DNA from: Streptomyces canus
Lineage (GTDB): Bacteria > Actinomycetota > Actinomycetes > Streptomycetales > Streptomycetaceae
Reading direction: 5' to 3'
NCBI RefSeq assembly: GCF_041435015.1
Contig: NZ_CP107989.1
Coordinates: 9,672,001-9,736,000, forward strand
Length of the DNA stretch: 64,000 nucleotides
Below are positions 46,355 through 55,688 of the stretch, in pieces. A program made the translations under genes and the position numbers. Position 1 is the stretch's first letter; the number at the start of each line of letters is the position of its first letter. Below the pieces are notes generated by a model. It had not been told where the DNA came from and ran no database searches. It saw only the letters and a program-made list of their open reading frames with translations.

Positions 46355-48205
46355 TCAGCGCGTCGCGGCGCGCGTCCTGCGGCGGCGAAGGGCGAACACC
46401 GTGGTCGTGGCGACGGCGGTGGCGAGCCCGGCGGCGAGCGTGATCGGCAGGGCCGGGGAGGTGCTGCCGCTGTCGGCGGCGTTCTGTGCCTTGAGGTCCG
46501 CGACGTACGGCGCGTACGGGGTCGTGTCCGACGTGGCCGAGGACGCCTGGAAGTGGCGCGGAATCCTCTGCACCGACTTGACCGAGCCGTCGGTGTTCAG
46601 CAGGACCTGCTTGTTGTGGGGGTGCCGGAAGTCGAACATGCCGGTGAGGCTGCCCGCCCGCTGGTCGAAGGAGGCGCCGCCGATGCGGCCGGTGCGCCAA
46701 TTGTTCTCGATGAACTGGGTGATCGACGTCTGCTCGGTGGCGGTGTGGTCGACCTTGTTGACCTTGCTGTAGGGGGAGATGACCAGCAGCGGCTGCCGGG
46801 TGCCGGGTCCGCACCGGTTTGCGTCACCGCCCGCGGCGGCGGGACCGGACTGGCAGGCGGGGCTGTCGAGGGCCTTGCCGTTGGAGCCGACGGTCGTGTC
46901 CTGGGAACCGTTGAGCACCTCGGAGGTGACGTGGTCGTACCAGCCGTCGGAGTCGTCGTAGGCGATCACGATCGCGGTGGACGTCCACTCCGGGGACTTC
47001 TGGAGGGCGTTGATCTCCTTGACCAGGAAGTGCTGCTCGTCGAGCGGGTCGGAGTAGCCGGCGTGGCCGTCCTGGTACTCGCCGGCCTTCAGGAAGCTGA
47101 CCGCGGGCAGGTTTCCGGCATCGAGCGCGGCGTCGAAGTCGCTCAGGTCGTAGTTGTGGTTGGCGCGCCCGTCATGGCCGATCTCGGCGACGCTCCTGGG
47201 GGCGAGGTGGTGCGGGTTGGCCGTCGACTTGTAGTAGGCGAACGGGTTGTGGTGCGGGCTGTAGTCGACGGCCGCCGCGCCGCCCACGTTGGTGTGGGCG
47301 GTGTCGCACTTGGCGTAGTCGCTCCGCTCGCCGTCCCACGCGGTGCTGGGCCGGAAGCCGCCCTGGAACCAACCCCAGCTCACGCCCTTGGAGTTGAGCA
47401 GGTCACCGATGTTCCTGCCCTGCATCGCGGCGAGCGCGCTGGTGCTGGTGTGGTCCCTGTCCGCGCAGTCGTCGTAGGCCGGGTCGGGGTCGTTGACGAC
47501 CGTACCGACGCCCTTGGCGTCCGGCGAGACCACGGCGTACGAGTCCGGCGTCCTCGTCTGCTTCGGGTTCTCGGTGCCGGTGGACGGGTCCACGGAGATG
47601 ACGCCGTGCGTCTGACCGGAGACGAGATTGAGGGCACCTGGCGTGGAGGGGCCGTAGACCGAGCTGAAGGAGCGGTCGTTGAGGGAGTAGTGCTGGGCGT
47701 AGTTCCACAGCGCGGTGACGGTGTTGCCGTCGTAGTAGTCCACCACCAGGCCGGGCTCGCCGAACAGCCCGGTGCACTTGGTGACCTCGGTGTTCTCGAC
47801 GTACTTGTCGGCCTTGCCGCCGTCGGCCGCGTACTGCTCGGGGCCGTAGGAGTGGTTCTGGTCGCAGGTCATGGCCTGGGAACCGGCCAGCCGCTCGGGG
47901 GCGTACAGGTTCGGGTTGTTCTTCAGCAGCCCGGCGCTCAGGAGGTTGTCGGCCTCCGGGGTGTGCTTGGCCGCGGTGAACCGGGTGCCGTCGGTGTTCG
48001 CCGCCTTGGGGTAGGTGGCGAAGTAGTGGTCGAACGAGATGTTCTCGTCGTAGATCACCACCATGTGCTTGATCGGCGTAGTGGTCGGAGTGGCGGGGTG
48101 GCCGTGGTGTGCGGTGGCCGCCGTGGCGGGCACCGCACCGGTCGCCGCGAGGGCGGCCGCGCCGAGCAGGGCGCCCACGGTTCTTGCTGTGGTCGAGCCG
48201 ATCAT
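46355..48205 (-). CDS. Secreted AcpA/phospholipase C-type phosphoesterase
   Basis: 616 residues. A signal peptide (to about 30, ATAATA) is followed by the phosphoesterase domain: IKHMVVIYDENISFDHYF, VYGPSTPGALNLVSGQTHG, AYDDSDGWYDHV and ISPYSKVN, matching the acid phosphatase AcpA/phospholipase C family (PF04185). The protein ends with a hydrophobic helix and RRRRTR, so it stays membrane-anchored on the outside. LPITL just before that helix resembles a sorting motif but lacks the final G/A. AAAGG 9 nt upstream of ATG. Probably scavenges phosphate from phosphoesters. Confidence 0.9.
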   Translation of the reverse strand: MIGSTTARTVGALLGAAALAATGAVPATAATAHHGHPATPTTTPIKHMVVIYDENISFDHYFATYPKAANTDGTRFTAAKHTPEADNLLSAGLLKNNPNLYAPERLAGSQAMTCDQNHSYGPEQYAADGGKADKYVENTEVTKCTGLFGEPGLVVDYYDGNTVTALWNYAQHYSLNDRSFSSVYGPSTPGALNLVSGQTHGVISVDPSTGTENPKQTRTPDSYAVVSPDAKGVGTVVNDPDPAYDDCADRDHTSTSALAAMQGRNIGDLLNSKGVSWGWFQGGFRPSTAWDGERSDYAKCDTAHTNVGGAAAVDYSPHHNPFAYYKSTANPHHLAPRSVAEIGHDGRANHNYDLSDFDAALDAGNLPAVSFLKAGEYQDGHAGYSDPLDEQHFLVKEINALQKSPEWTSTAIVIAYDDSDGWYDHVTSEVLNGSQDTTVGSNGKALDSPACQSGPAAAGGDANRCGPGTRQPLLVISPYSKVNKVDHTATEQTSITQFIENNWRTGRIGGASFDQRAGSLTGMFDFRHPHNKQVLLNTDGSVKSVQRIPRHFQASSATSDTTPYAPYVADLKAQNAADSGSTSPALPITLAAGLATAVATTTVFALRRRRTRAATR

Positions 48206-48368
48206 GCTGTCTCGCCTTTCCAGGGAGCACGGGGGAGGGGGTTGCTCCAGGAACCCTCGGCCATGGTGACGGTGGATCAGGGGAGCGGCGATGACGCGCG
48301 GGCGAATGTTCGGTCAGGAACATCTCATGGGATTTTGAGCCGTTCTTGACCGGTATCGGCGGGCGGCA

Positions 48369-49580
48369 TCACGCCATCAGAGCGCGACCCAGCCAGTCGG
48401 ACGTGTTCCTCACCCCGGGCAGGGCGAAGAAGTAGCCACCGCCGAACGGGATGACGTAGTCGACCAGCGGCTCACCGGCCAGCCGTTTCTGCACGGTCTC
48501 GAACTGCCGGGTCAGGTCCTGCTGGTAACAGCAGAAGAGCAGACCCATGTCGAGGTTGCCGTTGCTGTCCGTACCCCGGTCGTAGTTGTAGCCGCGGCGC
48601 AGAATGCGCTGGTCGCCGGTGGAGCCGGTGCGCGGATTGGCGAGCCGGATATGGCTGTCCAGCGGGATCACCTCACCCTGCGGATCCTGCGCGTACCGCG
48701 GTGCGTCCCTCTCGTGGCGGCCGTCCAGCGGGGCGCCGGTGTCCCGGGCGCGGCCGAACATCCGTTCCTGCTCGGTGATCGAGACCCGGTCCCAGAACTC
48801 GACCAGCATCCGGATAAGCCGTACGACCTGGTAGCTGCCGCCCGCCGCCCAGTCCGGCTCACCGCTGTCCGCGCCCACCCACACCAGGCGGTCCATCGCC
48901 CGGCCGTCGGTCACGTCCGGGTTGGCGATGCCGTCCTTGAACCCCAGGTGGTTGCGCGGGGCCCCGGAGGGCCGGGAGGGGCTGACGAAGCCGTCCATGC
49001 GCCAGCGCACCTGCATACCGCCGCGGGTGTGCCGGGCGAGGTCGCGCAGGGCGTGCAGCACGGTGTCGATGTTGTCTGCGCACAGCTGCACGCTGAGGTC
49101 ACCGTGGCACCAGGCGGCATCGAGGTCGTCGTCGGGGAAGGACGGCATGGTGGTGAGCCGGTGCGGTCTGCGGGTGGCGAGGCCGTAGCGGTCGTCGAAG
49201 AGCGAGGCACCGACGCCGACGGTGACGGTGAGCCGGTCGGCGGGGACCTGCGGGCCGAGGGTGCCGGAGTCGGCGGGCGGGGCGGTGATCCCGGGGGAGT
49301 CCGGGGAGCCTCCGGTGGTCAGGAAACGGGCCCGTTCGGTGAGCGTGCGCAGCAGATCGGTCAGTTCGGTGCGGTCTTGGGCCGTCGCGTCGAAGGACAC
49401 GAACGCCGTGGCGCGCTGTGCCGGCGTGAGGATGCCGGCCTGGTGGCGGCCGTGGAAGGGCACGCTCGGGGTGTCGCTCGCGGCGCCCTCGGGAGCACCG
49501 GCCGCCACGAGGCCCGTGCCCGCCACGACGGCCGCTCCTGCCAGGAAGCCCCGGCGGCCCACCTGGTTCGCGGAGATCAC
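48369..49580 (-). CDS. efeB: Tat-secreted Dyp-type peroxidase EfeB
   Basis: 403 residues. N-terminal [17 protein letters not shown] is a twin-arginine signal (RRxFL) typical of EfeB. The Dyp peroxidase fold has the GFKDGIANP motif (catalytic Asp), RxxxN region [11 protein letters not shown], and SFDA. It oxidises ferrous iron or porphyrin with peroxide in the EfeUOB ferrous-iron system, and is transported folded with heme. CGGAGG is 5 nt before GTG 49580, which overlaps the efeO stop (GTGA). No efeU ferroxidase/permease lies in the window. Confidence 0.93.
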   Translation of the reverse strand: MISANQVGRRGFLAGAAVVAGTGLVAAGAPEGAASDTPSVPFHGRHQAGILTPAQRATAFVSFDATAQDRTELTDLLRTLTERARFLTTGGSPDSPGITAPPADSGTLGPQVPADRLTVTVGVGASLFDDRYGLATRRPHRLTTMPSFPDDDLDAAWCHGDLSVQLCADNIDTVLHALRDLARHTRGGMQVRWRMDGFVSPSRPSGAPRNHLGFKDGIANPDVTDGRAMDRLVWVGADSGEPDWAAGGSYQVVRLIRMLVEFWDRVSITEQERMFGRARDTGAPLDGRHERDAPRYAQDPQGEVIPLDSHIRLANPRTGSTGDQRILRRGYNYDRGTDSNGNLDMGLLFCCYQQDLTRQFETVQKRLAGEPLVDYVIPFGGGYFFALPGVRNTSDWLGRALMA

Positions 49581-50824
49581 GCGGTCCTCCGTACGTCGGT
49601 GAGGGCGGCGACATCGGCCAGCCGTTCGACAAGTTCGCCCAGGTCGGCGTCGACCTTCTCCCGCTGGGCGCGGGACAGTTCGGCGAGCGGGGTCCAGCGG
49701 CCGTCGTGGGCGAAGGCGTCCAGAGTGTGCCGGGCGCGGTTCGTCCACGCGTCGATTCCGGTCAGCCCGGTGGTGCGGGTCTTGAGGAGCGGGCGCAGGT
49801 AGCCGAGCAGGACCCGGGTGCCGTCGAGGTTGGCGCGGGCCGTGGCGAGGTTGGTGCCGCTGCCGTAGTCGGTGCGGCCGGTCAGTTCGAACTGCACGGT
49901 GTTCTCCAGGATCTCGTGGGCCCGCAGGCCGACGTCGGCCGGATCCATCCGCTGGTCGGGCCACCTGTCCCGCAAGGCGTGCACGGCTTCGTCGAGCCGG
50001 TCGGCCGGCCCGCGCAGGCCGCTCGCGGACTCGCCGTGCCACAGCCCGTACTCGACCCGGTGGAAGCCGGTGAAGTCCCGGTCACGCACCCCACCGGCCA
50101 GCCCGGCCGTGGTCCCGTCGATCTGCGCGTCGGCGTCGCCGAAGGTGCCGTAGGCGGCACCCATCCGCTCGTACACGAGATGCGCGGGCAGCCAGGCGGC
50201 CCGCGCGGCGGCCAGGTCCCCGCGGTCGACGGCCGCGCGCAGCACATCGGTCTCGCGGGCCAGCTCGACCGTGCGGGCCTGGATCCACTTCTGGTAGGCG
50301 AGAGTGGGCGGGATGAGCTCCTGCTGCGTGACCGGCACGGCGGCCGGGCCGCTCTTCACGCTCCCGCCGCCGGTGATCCGCACGGTGGGCCCGGTCACGG
50401 CGTCGGCGTCGTCGGGCAGGCAGGTGAAGGCGTACGAGCCGTTGCCGAGAGTTGCCCGGAGAGGCCGGGTCGTGCCGGGGCCGAGCCCCTCGACCTCGCC
50501 GTGGACCGCGCCGGTTCCGGCGTCGGTGAGATACACCTCCGCCGGGGTGGCGGAGGTGTTGTGCAGGTCGAAGACCTGGGGCCCCGGCACGGGGTGGGTC
50601 CAGCCGCGTCCACAGCCGCTGGTGGCGACCTGGATGGTGGTGTGGGGCAGACCGTCGGGGGCGAGGGCCTGTCCGTCCCTGCCCGCTCGTGCGTCTCCGG
50701 TGGCCAGTACGGCCACCGTCACCCCTGCCGAGACCACGAGGGCACCGGCCGCGAACAGCACGCCACGCCGCCGGAGGACCGGGAGGGGCGCGGCGGCCAC
50801 GGCTCCGGGTTCGGGTGGGGACAC
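49577..50824 (-). CDS. efeO: EfeO iron-uptake lipoprotein-like protein (cupredoxin + M75)
   Basis: 415 residues from GTG 50824 (GGAG 7 nt upstream). A short N-terminal anchor ([17 protein letters not shown]) is followed by a cupredoxin domain (about 60-160) with RGWTHP and [11 protein letters not shown], then the M75 (imelysin-like) domain with [11 protein letters not shown] (HxxE metal motif) and [10 protein letters not shown]. It binds ferric/ferrous iron and delivers it to the EfeU permease. It is coupled to efeB. Upstream (50825-51044) no efeU is found. Confidence 0.92.
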   Translation of the reverse strand: MSPPEPGAVAAAPLPVLRRRGVLFAAGALVVSAGVTVAVLATGDARAGRDGQALAPDGLPHTTIQVATSGCGRGWTHPVPGPQVFDLHNTSATPAEVYLTDAGTGAVHGEVEGLGPGTTRPLRATLGNGSYAFTCLPDDADAVTGPTVRITGGGSVKSGPAAVPVTQQELIPPTLAYQKWIQARTVELARETDVLRAAVDRGDLAAARAAWLPAHLVYERMGAAYGTFGDADAQIDGTTAGLAGGVRDRDFTGFHRVEYGLWHGESASGLRGPADRLDEAVHALRDRWPDQRMDPADVGLRAHEILENTVQFELTGRTDYGSGTNLATARANLDGTRVLLGYLRPLLKTRTTGLTGIDAWTNRARHTLDAFAHDGRWTPLAELSRAQREKVDADLGELVERLADVAALTDVRRTA

Positions 50825-51044
50825 GCCGGGGCTCCAGAGGGTCGTACGGGATTCATCGGGGCGCTGACGATCGTAAGCAGGCCGTCGGTCCCTGAAGCGC
50901 CTTCCTGACCAGCTCCTGACCAGAGGGAAAGCCAGAATTCGTCGGCGGTTCATCCACGGCTCGCCGCGTGCGGCGCGGGGAGGTTCACCCGAACGGCCTG
51001 CCCTGCAAGGCCCTGCGCGTGCCGTCCGTCCGGGTCTCCAGGGC

Positions 51045-51623
51045 GTGCAGCACGGCCACCATGTCTTCAGCGCTGCTCAGCTCATCCGGCGCGACGGGGT
51101 CGCCGCCACCGGCATGCGTGAGGTCGCCGCACACGCCGGCGCGCCGCGCGGTTCGCTCCAGCACTACTTCCCCGGCGGCAAGGAGCAACTGGTCAACGAG
51201 GCGGTCGAGTGGGCAGCCCGGTACGCGGGCAACCGGGTCGCTCGTTTCCTCGCCGCCCTGCCCGAACCGACGCCTGGCGGGCTGTTCGCGGAAATGGTGC
51301 GCCAGTGGACCGACGAGTACGAGAGCGTCGGCTTCGCGGGAGGCTGCCCCGTCGCCGCCGCCACAGTGGACTGGGCGGAGTCGACCACGTCCACCCGGGC
51401 GGCCGTCGCGGACGCGTTCGCCACCTGGACCGCTCCGGTGGCCCGGGCGCTGACCGGCATGGGCGTGCCCGGGGAACGAGCGGCGGCGCTGGCCACCCTC
51501 ATGGTCAGCGCCTTGGAGGGAGCGATCCTCATGGCCCGGGCGGAGCGGGACGTACGTCCGCTGACGACCGTGGCCCGCGAACTCGGCCCCCTCCTCGACG
51601 CGGCGGTGAGCAAGGACGGCTGA
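51045..51623 (+). CDS. TetR-family regulator
   Basis: 192 residues. The HTH is AAQLIRRDGVAATGMREVAAHAGAPRGSLQHYFPGGKEQLV, near-perfect for the TetR family; the C-terminal domain has MVRQWTDEYESVGFAGGCPVAAATVDWA and GVPGERAAALATLMVSALEGAILMARA of the LmrA/YxaF type. The first 10 residues (MQHGHHVF) are atypical, and the ribosome site before GTG 51045 is poor, so the N-terminus may have been altered. No divergent target gene: the efeO gene begins 220 nt away on the other strand and could be its target. Confidence 0.88.
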   Translation: MQHGHHVFSAAQLIRRDGVAATGMREVAAHAGAPRGSLQHYFPGGKEQLVNEAVEWAARYAGNRVARFLAALPEPTPGGLFAEMVRQWTDEYESVGFAGGCPVAAATVDWAESTTSTRAAVADAFATWTAPVARALTGMGVPGERAAALATLMVSALEGAILMARAERDVRPLTTVARELGPLLDAAVSKDG

Positions 51624-51890
51624 CCGACGAGGGTGGCCAGGGTCACGCCGAGCAGGGGAGTTCGAACTGCGAGGGGTCGCTCCTGCTGACGCGCGCGGAG
51701 GCGATCGAGATGGCCGGTCCGCTTCCCCTGGCACTGGCTGGGCCCGGTTGACGCATCGGCGGAGACGGCCGAGCTCCGGGACGCGACCACCGGACCGGTG
51801 ACTCGCCACGGCCACGGGCGTGCAGCACCACGAGGCCTGGGAGAACAGCGCGGTGGAGTGGTCCGCCACGTCCAGGCGACCGTGTCGACA
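51624..51890. other. Gap between convergent genes
   Basis: 267 nt between the TetR stop and the GNAT stop. Frames here are low complexity on both strands; I see no gene, repeat or strong hairpin. Confidence 0.4.
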
Positions 51891-52439
51891 TCAAGCGAGC
51901 GGTGTGACCGGGGACCACTCGCCCATCCACTGTTCGGCGTCCCACTTGACGAACCTTTGCACCTCGGTGAACCCCAGCCTGGCCGCGAGTCGCATCGAGC
52001 GGGCATTGGCGGTCTGGGTGTAGAGCACCACCGGCACGCCGGGACGTGCGTGGGCGAACCAGTCGAGTGCCGCTGCGCACGCCTCGGCGGCGTACCCGCG
52101 TCCCCATGCGCCCGGCAGGAACAGGTAGCTGAGCTCGGCCTCCCCGGCGTCCGCACGGACATTGCCACGACGCTCCGCTTCGCGCCGGCTGACCTCGACA
52201 GTGCCGATCATCGCTCCGTCGAGCTCGATCACGAAAAGGCCAGGGCGCCGCCCGGGCGTCTCGGGCACCGAGCGCTCGAGCTCATCACGCGGTTGTGGTC
52301 CACCGAGGTAGGTATGCACCTCCGATGAGGCGAGCAGCTCGATGAACGCGGCACGGTCCCGGGCCTCGGACTCGCGGAGCACGAGCCGCTCGGTTCTGAT
52401 GGGGGCAAGTGGCCAGGCGACGACACCGAGTTCAGTCAT
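51891..52439 (-). CDS. GNAT-family N-acetyltransferase (RimJ/RimL-like)
   Basis: 182 residues. IRTERLVLRESEARDRAAFIELL opens the RimJ/RimL-type GNAT fold; GEAELSYLFLPGAWGRGYAAEACAAALDWF is the acetyl-CoA-binding motif A, with YTQTANARSMRLAARLGFTEV as motif B. It acetylates an amino or amine group of an unknown substrate. ATG 52439 with a weak site. Neighbours do not point to a target. Confidence 0.9.
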   Translation of the reverse strand: MTELGVVAWPLAPIRTERLVLRESEARDRAAFIELLASSEVHTYLGGPQPRDELERSVPETPGRRPGLFVIELDGAMIGTVEVSRREAERRGNVRADAGEAELSYLFLPGAWGRGYAAEACAAALDWFAHARPGVPVVLYTQTANARSMRLAARLGFTEVQRFVKWDAEQWMGEWSPVTPLA

Positions 52440-52485
52440 GACGGGCAACTTATCGCAGGCCCGGGAGACCGAGCCGTCGCGTCGG

Positions 52486-52675
52486 CTACAGGTCCGGTCG
52501 GTCGGGGTTCCACCGGTACTGCGCGTCCTGGTTCTTCAGCAGCAGGCCATGCGCCCACGCCCACAGACTCCACGGACCGCACCGCACCCGTACGCCTGAG
52601 AACGGACACCGGCGCCCCGTACCGCGCCCGGCATGACAAGCTGTGATTCCCACTGCCCGAACCCAGGAGGTCACG
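52486..52675. other. Promoter region of DUF5302, with a possible coding remnant
   Basis: On the minus strand, 52560-52486 reads GLLLKNQDAQYRWNPDRPDL followed by TAG, which looks like a genuine protein tail but has no recognisable body upstream. Otherwise the gap before the DUF5302 gene is non-coding. Confidence 0.25.
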
Positions 52676-52918
52676 ATGACCGCAGAAGCTGCATCCCCAG
52701 AAGGTTCGGAGCCGGCTGAGCCCGAGACGTCCGCACTCGCGCCCGACAGCGACGGCAACTACGACCTCAAGCGCAAGTTCCGCGAGGCCTTGGCGCGCAA
52801 GCGCGGTGCGCAGGCGGATGCCGCCGACCTCGCTGCCAACCCCCAGGCCTCGAAGATCCGTGGAGCGCACGGCCCGGCTGCGAGCCAGCGGTCGTTCCGG
52901 CGGAAGAGCGGGGGCTGA
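52676..52918 (+). CDS. DUF5302 domain-containing protein
   Basis: 80 residues. MTAEAASPEGSEPAEPE, then YDLKRKFREALARKRG and ASKIRGAHGPAASQRSFRRKSGG at the end, the DUF5302 signature found in most Streptomyces genomes. Highly charged, no membrane segment, probably disordered at both ends; function unknown. A perfect AGGAGG lies 5 nt before the ATG. Confidence 0.9.
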   Translation: MTAEAASPEGSEPAEPETSALAPDSDGNYDLKRKFREALARKRGAQADAADLAANPQASKIRGAHGPAASQRSFRRKSGG

Positions 52919-53483
52919 GCCGGAGCGGTTCCGGGAAGCTGCCGCTGCTGAGGGGCGACGACGTCGTCGTGGCCGCGCTGTGATGGCCACGACCAGAACC
53001 CGATCCACCATGCCGACGGACTGACGGCAGCCGGTCGCTCGGACGGGCTGATGGAGCAACGACCGCCCGTGGGGGAGTTCATGAATTCCCCCACGGCGAT
53101 CTGGGCTCTGGTCTTCAGTGGCCGATGGTGAAGCGGCGCTGAACGAAGCCCGAGCTGGTCGAGGACGGTGTACAGGACTCTTCGGAGTTCGGCGCGCACC
53201 GCTCCTGGTTCGATCCGGAGGCTGCCGGCGCCGCCGATCACGATGATCGCCGCACGGTGTCCTCACGCCCCGCCTTCCCCGACCTGCCACCCGCAGCCGT
53301 CGCCCACCTCCCGCGTATGTCGGCCCTCCAGCGCCGGCACTGAACGGAGGCCTGGGCGGCCACGCGCCCGACCGACCCGCGCTGCGTGTGCAACGGCCCG
53401 CGCTCCGAGGCTGGTCGAGGTGGCTGTCACCCCCGCCGGGATACCCCGTTGAACGAGCTGTCACCGCCACATAGGTTCCGCGT
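52919..53483. other. 565-nt stretch without an intact gene
   Basis: Holds a 30-nt near-palindrome (53067-53096, listed separately). On the minus strand 53245-53117 reads like coding with one frame change (ELRRVLYTVLDQ, then GFVQRRFTIGH and a stop), perhaps a decayed gene tail. No RNA gene: a GGTTCGATCC string at 53211 lacks a pairing stem. Confidence 0.4.
53067..53096. terminator. 30-nt near-perfect palindrome
   Basis: CCGTGGGGGA and TCCCCCACGG flank a central GTTCATGAAT, with one mismatched base pair in 15. It may form a hairpin ending the DUF5302 transcript, or a dyad operator; it lies 150 nt beyond that gene. No T-run. Confidence 0.45.
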
Positions 53484-54401
53484 ATGACGAACGTACGGAT
53501 CGGCGTGATGTACGACCGCGACTGGGCCCCGGAGGGGCTGCCCGACTTCGCGCGGCAGGCAGAGGCGCTCGGCGTGGACGACGTGTGGGTGGTGGAGGAC
53601 CTCGGGTGGAACGGCGGGGTGTCGGCAGCGGCCGTGGCCCTGGGAGCCACGGAACGCATCAAGGTGGGCATCGGCATTGCCCCGGCCCCGTTGCGCAGCC
53701 CGGCGCTTCTGGCGATGGAACTGGCCACGTTGGCACGGGTGTTCCCCGGACGGCTGGTGGCCGGCATCGGGCACGGGGTGCAGGAGTGGATGGCCCAGGT
53801 GGGCGCCGCGGCCCGTTCCCCGCTGGCCCTGCTGGAGGAGACGATCACCTCGGTACGCGCCCTGCTGCACGGAGAGCGGGTGGAACTCGCGGGCCGCGAA
53901 GTGCACCTGGACGGAGTCCAGTTGACACATCCGCCCGCCGAAGTGCCGCCGGTGGTCGCGGGCGTTGTGCGCGCTCGCTCCCTGGAACTGTCCGGCCGGG
54001 TCGCGGACGGCACCGTGATCACTGAGGGCCACGGACCGCGCGACCTGGAGAACGCCCGCGTGCTGACCGCCAAGGGCGGCGCCGCGTCCGACCACGCCCT
54101 GACGGTCTTCGCCTTCGCCTGCGTCGGTGAGGACGCCGACGAAGTGGCCCGGGTCCTGCACCCGCACATCGAGGGCCACGGCGCCTGGCTCGGCCGCCCG
54201 CCGCACGAGGTGTTCACCGTCTCGGGCCCCGCCTCGCAGGCAGCCGAGCGTCTTCGTGCTCTGGCGACGGCCGGCGCGGACACGGTCGTCCTGCGGATCG
54301 CCGGCCCTGATCCGCTACTTCAACTGGAAGCCGTACTGGATGCCCACCGCGGTGGGACCGCGGAACCGACGCCCCGGAGCCGGTCGGTGAACCCGATCTG
54401 A
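53484..54401 (+). CDS. LLM-class flavin/F420-dependent oxidoreductase
   Basis: 305 residues, the usual length of a luciferase-like monooxygenase. IGVMYDRDWAPEGLPDFARQAEALGVDDVWVVEDLGW starts the TIM barrel; VKVGIGIAPAPLRSPALLAMELATLARVFPGR and AGIGHGVQEWM are the F420/FMN-binding segments. It may use F420, as most actinobacterial members do. No ligand-defining neighbour. The start ATG 53484 lacks a strong site. Confidence 0.9.
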   Translation: MTNVRIGVMYDRDWAPEGLPDFARQAEALGVDDVWVVEDLGWNGGVSAAAVALGATERIKVGIGIAPAPLRSPALLAMELATLARVFPGRLVAGIGHGVQEWMAQVGAAARSPLALLEETITSVRALLHGERVELAGREVHLDGVQLTHPPAEVPPVVAGVVRARSLELSGRVADGTVITEGHGPRDLENARVLTAKGGAASDHALTVFAFACVGEDADEVARVLHPHIEGHGAWLGRPPHEVFTVSGPASQAAERLRALATAGADTVVLRIAGPDPLLQLEAVLDAHRGGTAEPTPRSRSVNPI

Positions 54402-54638
54402 TCGGCGTCTACGACGCGGCCGCCGAGCCGGCCCGGGGACGGCTCGGGTATGCCTCCGAAGAAGTTCCACTCCTGGGGTCCCAGTGATACCCGGACCGGC
54501 CGGCCGCTTGGCCAAGGGGTCGTGGCCCGGCGGGTGATGCGCGAACGCACTCCCGCCGGGACCGCGAACCCACCGCACCCCAGGGCCGCGCCCGCCGTCG
54601 CGCCCATGGTCCGTGGGACATGGCAGCGGCCGCGACCA

Positions 54639-54968
54639 CTACTTGGGCGGCAGACTCGCTGCGAAGGCGCGTCCCTCGTCGATCCACGCTCCCAGGGCCT
54701 CGTCCTCCGTCACGGCGGACCCGGCGACCACGACCCAGCCGCGCATCGGGCGGCCGGTCATGTCGAAGACGCGCGCCCCGGGCCGGGCGAGGGCCGCGTC
54801 GGCGGCGTCGGGACCGATCCGGACCATGAGCTCGTCGCCGGTTACGCCGACGGCCATGTTGCCCCGGTACAGGAAAACGATGCTGCCGAACATGCGCTTC
54901 TCGGTGATGTCGTGATCCGCGCCGAGGTATTGGCGGATGCGCTCGGCGAGCCCTTCGTCGTACGCCAT
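54639..54968 (-). CDS. TfoX/Sxy N-terminal domain protein
   Basis: 109 residues: LAERIRQYLGADHDITEKRMFGSIVFLYRGNMAVGV, then ELMVRIGPDAADAAL and RPMRGWVVV, the TfoX N-terminal domain. Stand-alone versions in Streptomyces are unrelated to natural competence and of unknown function. Its ATG overlaps the SRPBCC stop by 1 nt (TGATG), so it is cotranslated with the upstream gene. Confidence 0.9.
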   Translation of the reverse strand: MAYDEGLAERIRQYLGADHDITEKRMFGSIVFLYRGNMAVGVTGDELMVRIGPDAADAALARPGARVFDMTGRPMRGWVVVAGSAVTEDEALGAWIDEGRAFAASLPPK

Positions 54969-55426
54969 CAGATGTCTCCTTGCCGCTCGGAGAGTCTGCG
55001 CTCGAGGTCACGCAGATCCTTGGTGAGGGAGGAACGGACCTGGCGGGCGAGCAGGGGTGATGCCAGGCGCAGAACACCGTCGGGGCCACCGCGGACCCGG
55101 ATGGCTGCGAGTGTGCCGCGCGGGTGCGCCTCGAAGGAGTAGGTCACGTGCATCGGCATGGGAGCGACCACGGAGACCATGTCCAGCAGCCTCGGGGGTT
55201 CGTACGCGGCCACACGCAGGACGTAGTCGATGCGCCGGCCGAGAAAGTACGCCGTACGGGTGACCTCGGCGCCCGTCCCGAATCCGCCGCCGTCCGTCTG
55301 CCGGGTCAGCTCCGCCCTACGGATGCCCTGCGTCCACTCGGCGTCGTGTCGCCAGTCCATGGCGTACGCCGCCACCCGCTCGGGCGGCAGCGGGATCTGG
55401 CGCCGCACTGTCACGTCGATCGTCAT
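54968..55426 (-). CDS. SRPBCC-family protein
   Basis: 152 residues: VTVRRQIPLPPERVAAYAMDWRHDAEWTQGIRRAELTR, then YVLRVAAYEPPRLLDM and a C-terminal helix of DLRDLERRL. START-like ligand-binding fold. ATG 55426 has GGTGAG 3 nt upstream, and it is coupled to the TfoX gene. The pairing of SRPBCC with TfoX is recurrent in the genus as far as I recall, but unexplained. Confidence 0.85.
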   Translation of the reverse strand: MTIDVTVRRQIPLPPERVAAYAMDWRHDAEWTQGIRRAELTRQTDGGGFGTGAEVTRTAYFLGRRIDYVLRVAAYEPPRLLDMVSVVAPMPMHVTYSFEAHPRGTLAAIRVRGGPDGVLRLASPLLARQVRSSLTKDLRDLERRLSERQGDI

Positions 55427-55655
55427 CGTCTCACCGCCTCGTACCCCTGACCCCGGTTGCCGTCGGTGCGCTCCGTCGCTTCCAGCATGGCCGTGATCGT
55501 CGGCGGGTGCGCGCCGCAGGGGTCGCGCCCACCTCGGAGAACGACTCCACCAGAGGTGGGGACGGAACAACGGGAGAAACGACCTCTGAAGACAGTCGAC
55601 CGATTGTTTCGCGTAAGACAACCTTTGTCAGAGCCTGAACGTCCAATGAACAACA

Positions 55656-55672
55656 GGAGACGCATAGTCTCC
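55656..55672. promoter_or_regulatory. Small dyad before the glycosyltransferase
   Basis: GGAGAC-GCATA-GTCTCC lies 17 nt before the GT2 start, overlapping the leader just before the ribosome site (GGGGAG). It could form a small RNA hairpin near the ribosome site. The 260-nt gap also contains a TTGT...ACAA half-repeat (55602-55618). Confidence 0.3.
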
Positions 55673-55688
55673 GTTGGGGGGAGCGTTC

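Noticed and set aside
46553..48349. A 598-codon open frame on the plus strand
   Set aside because: It is antisense to the phosphoesterase; Val/Gly-rich with no domain.
53200..53230. GGTTCGATCC, resembling a tRNA T-arm
   Set aside because: The flanking stem does not pair, and no acceptor or anticodon arm can be drawn around it.
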